Shown here: one piece after another, positions 56,566 to 64,000 of the stretch
How positions within the stretch are numbered: position 1 is the stretch's first letter
Layout: each line of letters opens with the position of its first letter
Assembly: GCA_002749535.1 (NCBI GenBank)
Contig: MZZL01000117.1
Coordinates: forward strand, 310,001-374,000
Source: Apophysomyces variabilis
Taxonomy: Eukaryota > Mucoromycota > Mucoromycetes > Mucorales > Mucoraceae
DNA length: 64,000 nucleotides
Reading direction: 5' to 3'
The notes under the pieces: model-generated
What the model saw: the letters and a program-made list of their open reading frames with translations, nothing else
What the model was told of the DNA's origin: nothing
Databases searched by the model: none
Translations under genes and position numbers: made by a program

Positions 56566-57937
56566 CTCTAACAATAATAATGTGATGTTTAATAGAACTA
56601 CTAAGTACATAGTCTGTATTATGCACTAGAAGTATAGACGCAAATCTTAAAAAACTGAGATCGCTTATTTTTCATGAGAGAACAGATCTTGACACACAGA
56701 AAAGGCGGTATCACGTTCTACATTGCATGCTTGTATCCTTGCCAAGTAATATGTGTAATGGTCGGATCATCGAGATTTCACGAGAAAAAGCAGACTCCGT
56801 TTTGGCTAGACTGATTTAGATGCAAGAGCGAAGAATTGCCCAAAAAAGAAAAATAATAATGAAAAAAAGGGACCCTTTGTATGTTTGGTTCGAAAATTAT
56901 TCCCTGTATGGTTTAACACGTATGAGAAAGTCAAATATCAGTACAGGACGCGGGACCAACCAAAAACGGTATTAAGGAAGTCTGTAAGGTCACGAAACAT
57001 GCTTCTCGTTGTCCAACTTAGTGTGAGATGATAGTGACAATGCATACGCTATGATGCAGCGTGGAAAGACATTCTAGGTTATACCACCGTGAAGGCGTCA
57101 TAAAGCTCAAATGTACAAAACTTTAATTTGTTGTTGTCAATAAGATTGGAAAGTCCGAGGTAAAATCAATACAAGGATCTAAGTTTGCAAAGCCCCATCC
57201 TATGTGTTTCCGCTCCCCATCTTGGTAGAGATAAGATGGGTAGTTTTCTAAATCATTTCCCTTTTTTTGATCGAACACGAAGCTATTGTAACAAAACTAC
57301 GCGTAAACGTATAGGCTGTTGCAATAGAGTGATTCCACTAAATCCAGACCAATGTATACAAAGATTGTGCTAATAGGTCGTACAGGCCCCCTCTTTTAAC
57401 ACAGGAAATTAAGAAAGTAAAGTGTTGATGATCACCTAATACCCAAACCAAGCTGTGGTGAGCACCGACTTAGTAACTCCGCTCAGCCGAAGTTGTTCGT
57501 GGTAAGAATACCGCTGTCCATGCTGGAAAGGTAACTGTCACGGAGAACAAGAGCTTTTCCGTTTCAAAAGCTGCCTTGCTGTTATAATCCATGACGTATT
57601 TATCTGCTAGGTGATACAGTAAGCTGTACATGAATAATTGCACGGCCGTTTTTTTGCAAAACATAGTAATGATCTTATTAGTACGAATTCGAGCTTAGTA
57701 CGAGCTGCAAATCATCCGTTAGGAAGAAGAGAAAGATGGCTTGGTTTATATCATACTATAAGCCGTATAGAGACATAGCGTAATAAACATGCCCACCTAC
57801 ATTATTATGTAGCTGATATGCATGATTGGCAGCCGTTTCTTTTCCATCCATGATCGTACGTGACTTGCAATTTATTGCTTAAGCAAGCTACCTTACAAGG
57901 ACTCTCCACAAGGTTGCCCATTCGCTTCCTCAAAGTA
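56566..57937. other. Intergenic region
   Basis: About 1.4 kb with only short frames (57185-57373 plus; 57470-57664 minus) that have no motif support. No RNA gene or repeat was recognised. Confidence 0.5.
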
Positions 57938-60582
57938 ATGTCATCTATGGCGGATGATAAAGCAAGAGAAGCAGTCGAGATCAATGAGAAAAAGCGTAAA
58001 CGGCTAACGCAAGCTTGTGTAGTATGCCGTAAGAAAAAAGTAAGCTCAATGAAGGCAAACATGTTAGCTTTCCTCACGTAGAGTTAAGACGAAATGCGAC
58101 GGAGTCAAACCTGTATGTGGTAATTGTGCTCGACTTCATCAAGACTGTCAGTATATCGCTAGTAACAAAAAACGTGGGCCACGGCAGAGCCACATTGATT
58201 TGCTCGAAAAGCGACTCGCCAAGATGGAAGCCATGCTAAACCGTCAAGCAGCGTCAGAGAAGCAAGAAAACGTCGAATTAATATCATCAGGCCCCGAGGC
58301 AACCGAGGACTCCGAAGATCAACCGGCACATTTGAATGTTCGATCTTTTGCTGAGGACTTATTGCCATCAACGACTGTCATTGATCATTTGGTTGAGCTG
58401 TTTTTTACACATCTTTACGGGACTTTTCCTATTTTCGACAAAAACTCATTGCTGAAATCGATGCGGGAAGGACAATGCTCCCCTTTCTTGATTTTAACGA
58501 TACTGTCTATGGCGGCAAGGTAAAATAGGAATAAAAAACGTATGATGCCCACGAAACGATTCGTAGATTTTCTGATATGCCTGAAGTCCAAGAATATCCA
58601 CCATGGCAAGCTGGGGAAAAATATGCTTCCAAAGCTCGACAGTGCTTAGCCAATGTGGTTGATGAACCCTGTATATCAAATGTTCAAGGATTAATCTTGC
58701 TGGCAATGCATGAGTATGGTTGCGGCAGGGGACCTAGGTACTACGATACTTAGATAGGTTGTCAAAATTGATTGTTTCGATGTGTGTTTGCATTAGATGC
58801 TGGATGTATTCCGGGATTGCTATTCGGTAGGCTGACTATGATCCTTATCTTTGCCTTTTACTTTTGCAAATTTTGAACCATCATACTGAACAAAGCCTTC
58901 TTGTAGAATGGCCTTTCAGGTGGATCTTCACAGGGAAACTGCTATGGAGAAGCCAGGTGCAGATATAATCCTTGTCGAAGAATGGATAGATGCTGAAGTC
59001 CGTCGAAAAGTGTTCTGGGAATTATTTTTACAAGACAAGTAAGAATCATGACGAGAGAAAAAATTGCAATGCAATGGTGGTCTTATTATTGAATGCTCAG
59101 ATTCGCAAGTGCAGCTACAGGTCGACCTACTTGTATTCAAGAAGAAGATTGCAGGGTGTTTTTGCCGAGCGAAGATGATTCGCACTTGACTAAGGACCAT
59201 TTCTGCGCCGTATCAATTGATAGGGATACCATTGTTCGGTATGAAGTACAGAAGGGAGAAGATGGCAATATCTTGGGTTTGAAGGCATCTAGAGTGGATC
59301 CATCTCAAGGTGTGGTGTCACGTACCCATATCTGGAGGCAACTGGGATGGCCTGCACATATATTCTATGAAACTAGCTTACTGGGAAGGGTCACCCAGTT
59401 TGTAAATCGTAGCAAGAAAAGTGAAAACACCTACACGCCAGACGACCCAAACTCTGAGTTTGTTGCACTTGATCGTCAAATCGATGACTGGGCAAAGAGT
59501 CTTCCTTTGCATATGCATAATACCCCTGCCAATCTTGAACGACATCGATCATCGGTATCTTATGATAGTAGCCGATTTGTACTGGTGAGCTAACAAATTT
59601 GTCCTCTGGCATTGTTTACTTTTCCTGTTGTATTGATGCTCAAATTTGTCTGTTAGGCGCACGTTCTGCATAATGCCTTGATTGTTCTTCTTCATCGTCC
59701 AGCATTGGTATTGGCAGAGTCACTCTCGAAGGAAGATGGACCATCGGACAAGAAAGACTATATTCTGAATAGTGTCGACAAATGTATGACGGCTGCAGAT
59801 AATGTGACAGTCATGTTAAAGAGCATCAATTGCCGTCGCGAGCTTCTACCTCCTTTCCTGACGTATCTGGCATACATTATGGCAACAATTGTAGTAAACA
59901 ATAGCTTTTCCCCAAAACCAGAAGAGGTCCAAAAGGCCCAAATGGCATTGGCGGAACATTTCCGGCTATTACAGGTGAAGCTATAAAATTTCAGAGCGAC
60001 AGTATCAGAGTCCTTATGAATGTGCTTATATAGGCAATGCGTTCCCACTGGGCTATGGCGGACAAGCTTTATTTCATGATACGAGACTTATATGCCATGC
60101 ATAAAAATGTCATGCGCCAAATAGTACGTAAAGAAGGGGTTCCAGGACACGTAGAAAAAGCCAATCAGGAGCAGGCGAGTGTCACATTGCCTACAAACAA
60201 CACACCGTCTTCTTTAGCATCTGTAAATACGAATTTTGGAAATACTGGCAACCAAGTATATACGGCGTCGTTTGAACCATCCAATCCTGAGAACGGCCCG
60301 AGTCTTGCTTTGCCTATGGTACGAAAGACACCTTTAGCTGGTCTGTCTTTGTCCACCTCAGACTGGGCTTCATTGACAGACTGGCAGCAAGGCGAGTATC
60401 AAGAAAGTATGATAGCTACCAGACAAACGATTGAGCGAACGATTGGTCCAAACCCGTATTTTCAAGCGCCTATAACATTGGAAGACTTTGGAAGTTTTGA
60501 TACCTTGGGTTTGGAGCTGGAACCGTTTGATACGAACCCATTGCCATCAAATCAAGTAGCAGATTCGACGTTTGGCACTTAA
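57938..60582 (+). CDS. Zn2Cys6 fungal-type transcription factor
   Basis: Eight exons: 57938-58039, 58089-58519, 58567-58737, 58797-58826, 58907-59038, 59101-59584, 59657-59974, 60034-60582 (738 aa). The binuclear zinc cluster has cysteines 27, 30, 37, 44, 47 and 54 in the C-x2-C-x6-C-x6-C-x2-C-x6-C spacing. The first intron cuts the cluster after RKKK, and the AAG/ACG acceptor restores TKCDG. A linker (RGPRQSHIDLLEKRLAKMEAM) with coiled-coil character follows. The fungal-specific regulatory domain is recognised by LVELFFTHLYGTFPIFDK, YASKARQCLANV and MAFQVDLHRE..., RRKVFWELF, FASAATGRPTCI. The C-terminus is acidic and Pro/Asn-rich, a possible activation region. Pathway unknown. Mei2-like follows 379 bp downstream. 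Confidence 0.92.
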
Positions 60583-60961
60583 GTGTTTTCTGTGTCTCTG
60601 TTATGTCCAAGGCTTTTCGTCCTTCTGTTTTCCTGTCTTTTTTTCTATCATACGTTCATGCATCATTATCATTTTACCGCTTTGTTGATTTCTTTTATTT
60701 TGCTGTCATTTTAACTCATGTTGTTCTTAAGTAAAGAATTATAAATTTGCTTACGTCAAACAATGATTGTTCTATTCTGCGTTTTGATCTTCTTTAGGTG
60801 TAAGACATCATGATTTTTTTCTCTCTCTTTTTCACTTGGCCTTTCCCTTCTTTTTTTTTTATTCTTTTTAGACTGTTTCTTTTCTCACGGGGCGCAGCAA
60901 CATTGTTGCCTTCTCTTTTTCCCTTCTTTTTTCTTCTTCCGTATCACTTTGATCCAGCCAA
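60583..60961. promoter_or_regulatory. Mei2-like promoter, strongly CT-rich
   Basis: The 379 bp between two same-strand genes are dominated by T/C tracts (for example 60810-60945), typical of fungal promoters or leaders. No defined binding site was recognised. Confidence 0.4.
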
Positions 60962-63412
60962 ATGGACCGTTGGCCTGTGCTTGGTGATAAAACAAACCGT
61001 TTATCGCGATTGAGTCGTGTTCCTCCAGCAGACATCAAGAACACTTCTTCTACTTCTTCTTTCTCAGGAACACAATCTGCATTCATAGAATGTCAAAGGC
61101 AACAAACCATTACCAGAGACTTTGATCCATTCCGGTCACCATTGCTTCTACCGGACATATCACTTAAGGAATCCGGTGTCCATCCTTCCGAATTGGGTGA
61201 GAAAGAAAAAAGATCGGCATAAATTTATACAAAGTCGTACAATCTCCATTGTTTCTCTTTAGATGATTATGTCACACGCCATCTATGCCTTTCAAACCTA
61301 CCAATTGACCGATACGATGTGCCTTGGCGCGTTTTAGAGGTTTGGTTATCAATGATGCACCGACATTGAACTCATTTCCCCACCCGTCCCAATGTACTAC
61401 TTAAGGCCTGTGGCAACATTGAATTCACATATTTTGAACTTGTGGGTTTACATGGCTTGCTGGCAGCAACCTATTATCATACAAGTCATGCCCAAGACAG
61501 TTACAACGCTTTGACAAGGCTCATTCAACGAGATGAATATAATACAGTACAAGTCTCCTACGTCACTGAAGAAAGAATTTCGGCCTTGTATCATCAATTT
61601 CTTCAGAAAAAGCCTCAATCTCTCGTTCTACCGCTGCATGGTGAAAGCAATCTTCTACGGGCTTTCGATTTCATGGTAAGGAGAAAGAGAAAGAATAAAA
61701 AGGAAAAGGAAAATCCGTATCTCTCCATTGCTTTGTTTTTCCTCACAGCAGGATCTTGTAGGAATTTCTGAAACGTTTTGGTAACATTCACACATTCGCC
61801 GAACTTCAGCATTCGGCTACAAGTAAACTCATGCTGGTGGAATTTTACGATGAGCGCGTTGCAAAGGAAGTCTCCGATGTTCTGCATAACAAGACTTTTC
61901 AGGTACAAAGAAAAGATTGACTACATCGTAGACTGCTCGATTGATTACGTACTATCGGGTAGGGAACAACATTCGATATCCGTCCATATGCCGACAATGC
62001 AAGTCAAACCCCATCTGCTTGCTGGCCCAGAGGCTTCAATAGTCGTTTATTTTTTGAAATGGCATTGAATGATGCGTCTTCATCCCAGAATCCCTCGATG
62101 CAACAGCAAGGCATGATGATTGCCCCGACAGTCTGTCCACCGATACAACTACAAAGTGTTCCATCTTTGCCGACAGCCACTACCTCCTCTTTCACAAACA
62201 CAGCCATTACTACTACATTGTCTGTTTCGTCTTCCTCCAACTTCGTTGGCGAAAATACAAACCGTACCGTTCTATTTAACCAACCCCAGCAATTACTTGC
62301 AGGAACTGCTGGAAGCTCTTCTCAGAGCTTGTTTTCGCACGATTTATGGAGCTCCAGCTCATCTGATGTCCGTTCTTCATCTTACAAAATAGCCGCATCG
62401 AGCTATTCGTCACAAGAGGTCAGCGGATCATCTACACCCAGCACAACTTGCAAACCGGACCAAGGTGACCAATCAATGTGTGCCGACAACACCTTCGACG
62501 TCGATCGAGTCGAAAAAGGTTAAAAAAAAAGCCCAGAAGCAGTAAATTCGGTCTGACGATATTCACCGCCTTTTGCATGCATTTAACTCGATAGGACTTG
62601 ACACACGGACTACATTTATGATCAGAAACATTCCAAACAAATACACTCAGGTAATACGTTGGTTTTCCAGATCGGTAACTCAGAGAATTGATTCTTGCTA
62701 CGTAGCAAATGCTGATCGATTGCATCGACGCAACCCATAAAGGGACATACGATTTTCTCTATCTTCGCATTGATTTCAAGAATAGATGCAATGTTGGCTA
62801 TGCCTTTATCAACTTCATTGATCCGAAGTATGTATTTCAATAAGAAAACGGAAGGGAAAAAACACACAAAAGAATCTACTTACACAAGGAATTAGGTCAG
62901 TTATTTCATTTGCAAAGGAGCGCGTTGGAAAACGCTGGTAAATAAGTGCCATAGACACTAAAAGAGCGGAATGATGGTATCTACGTTATTAGATTACTAA
63001 CTAGTTTTATAGGAACCGATTTAATTCGGAAAAGCGTTGTTCATTATCGTATGCCAATATCCAGGGTAAAGAAGCGCTTATTGAAAAGTTCAGAAATTCA
63101 AACGTGATGGAAGAGGAAGAGGCCTATCGTCCAAAAATTTTTTATTCTCATGGTGCCTTGAAAGGCAAAGAGGAAGTAAATATACCAAAAAACACTATGA
63201 TGCATCGTTTGTTATAAATCACCAACCTCCTTTTCATTTAGCCTTTTCCTCAACCGAACCAACCGGTCGCTTCAAGACGCCATCGGCAACAGGCAAAGCA
63301 ACGAAACGATGCCATAATTGAGGATGAACTTACACCTAACTTTCCCTCTCGCCCCCGATCCACGTCTTTTCATTCTTCCTCGTCGTCTTCTTTTCTAAAT
63401 TATTATCGCTGA
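60962..63412 (+). CDS. Mei2-like RNA-binding protein
   Basis: Mei2 proteins bind RNA to control meiosis in fission yeast and meristem or meiotic fate in plants. Ten exons: 60962-61196, 61263-61339, 61406-61675, 61762-61902, 61963-62518, 62595-62650, 62706-62827, 62896-62937, 63013-63175, 63242-63412 (610 aa). Two weak RRM-like regions come first ([19 protein letters not shown] and [19 protein letters not shown]). A Ser/Thr/Gln-rich middle is followed by the diagnostic C-terminal [23 protein letters not shown] (432-451), [27 protein letters not shown], and [20 protein letters not shown]. The tail after YRPKIFYS is basic and Ser-rich. The split-codon join at 62650/62706 lies inside the RNP motif and confirms the model. 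Confidence 0.93.
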
Positions 63413-64000
63413 ACGGTAAAATCAATATGTTATTCGCCCCTGAAATTTTACTTGCTTCATCAACCCTATTAGCATAAAAAGAACAAACGCACTTGCTGTT
63501 TAATTTAGTGTTAAACTTGCGCATCGTCATTTCCAAATAAAAAAAAAAGAAAAAGAAAAAGAGGCCCCTTTCTTACTTTCTTCATACGTCCCGAACGCAA
63601 GAAAATCCGATGGACGACTTGCTAAAAACACTCCTGCCGCAAGTTGTAACAGTCATTCACTCAATTCTAATCAAGAAAAGTTTATTGACCCAAGTAAACA
63701 GTTGATTACATTCTGACATTGAACTTTGTTCAACAAGTTCACGGTCTTTTATGAGTGAGATAGGGCTTCATCCGGTTATCATCATGAGAAATCATCGTGG
63801 AATAGCCAATCGTATAATTATTTAGCCGCGAGCCATCCAAAAATGGCGAGCTTACAATTAAAGGCATTTCAATGGCGAAAACAAAAGCTGGCCAGCCTTC
63901 TTTTTCATATATATATATATCGACATGGATCAGGTGCATCTCATAGCTTGACTTTGAGATCCATGTGTTTATATTCATTTCCAAAATTATAGTGGTACTT
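63413..64000. other. 3' flank and intergenic end of window
   Basis: The last 588 bp hold an A-rich stretch (63538-63560) with AATAAAAA, a likely poly(A) signal for Mei2-like, and a (TA)n run at about 63909-63921. Frames on the minus strand at 63739-63984 are unsupported. Confidence 0.5.

Noticed and set aside
1..64000. CRISPR arrays, rRNA genes, transposases or reverse transcriptases
   Set aside because: None of the diagnostic repeats or motifs were seen on either strand, and the window is eukaryotic nuclear DNA.

Overview
The window is nuclear DNA of a filamentous fungus, most likely an early-diverging Mucoromycota species (Mucorales-like). The evidence is: short introns of about 45-110 nt with GTAAGT/GTATGT donors and (T)AG acceptors; AT-rich spacers with long A, T and CT tracts; a standard set of fungal housekeeping genes; a Frizzled/Smoothened-like receptor, which Dikarya lack; and a multi-exon gene that resembles a large family I remember as expanded in Mucoromycota. 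All exon joins were made by eye from frame continuity, splice consensus and family motifs.

Layout. 1-5117: a displaced, frameshifted 3' copy of ATP5 (OSCP), diverged repeats, a 10-exon gene with a putative PD-(D/E)XK core, and the intact ATP5 gene. The two ATP5 3' halves are direct repeats around the nuclease-like gene, which is the most unusual architecture in the window. 5118-12249: a decayed coding remnant, a twin-zinc-knuckle protein, the phosphatidate phosphatase APP1, the N-acetyltransferase NAA30 and a METTL2/Trm140-type tRNA methyltransferase. 12250-21736: mostly gene-poor, with an assembly gap at 14810-14935 and a homeobox gene. 21737-33841: Frizzled-like receptor, ribosomal protein eL21, mitochondrial DEAD-box helicase, parvulin PIN4 and a Ser-rich protein with an RVxF motif. 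33842-38893: a 5-kb gene desert rich in microsatellites. 38894-46417: a Treslin/Sld3-like replication initiation protein, a putative small secreted protein, TOM7 and a three-repeat Myb factor. 48016-56565: phosphatidylinositol 4-kinase PIK1, a second homeobox gene and mitochondrial prolyl-tRNA synthetase. 57938-63412: a Zn2Cys6 regulator and a Mei2-like RNA-binding protein.

Many genes serve mitochondria (ATP5, TOM7, MSS116-like, PARS2), but this looks like ordinary eukaryotic gene order with no operons. Several genes end or start in exons of 11-33 nt, so ORF scanning alone misses them (TOM7, PIN4) or truncates them (ATP5, PIK1). Four to five DNA-binding regulators (two homeobox, one Myb, one Zn2Cys6, plus RNA-binding Mei2) lie in 48 kb.
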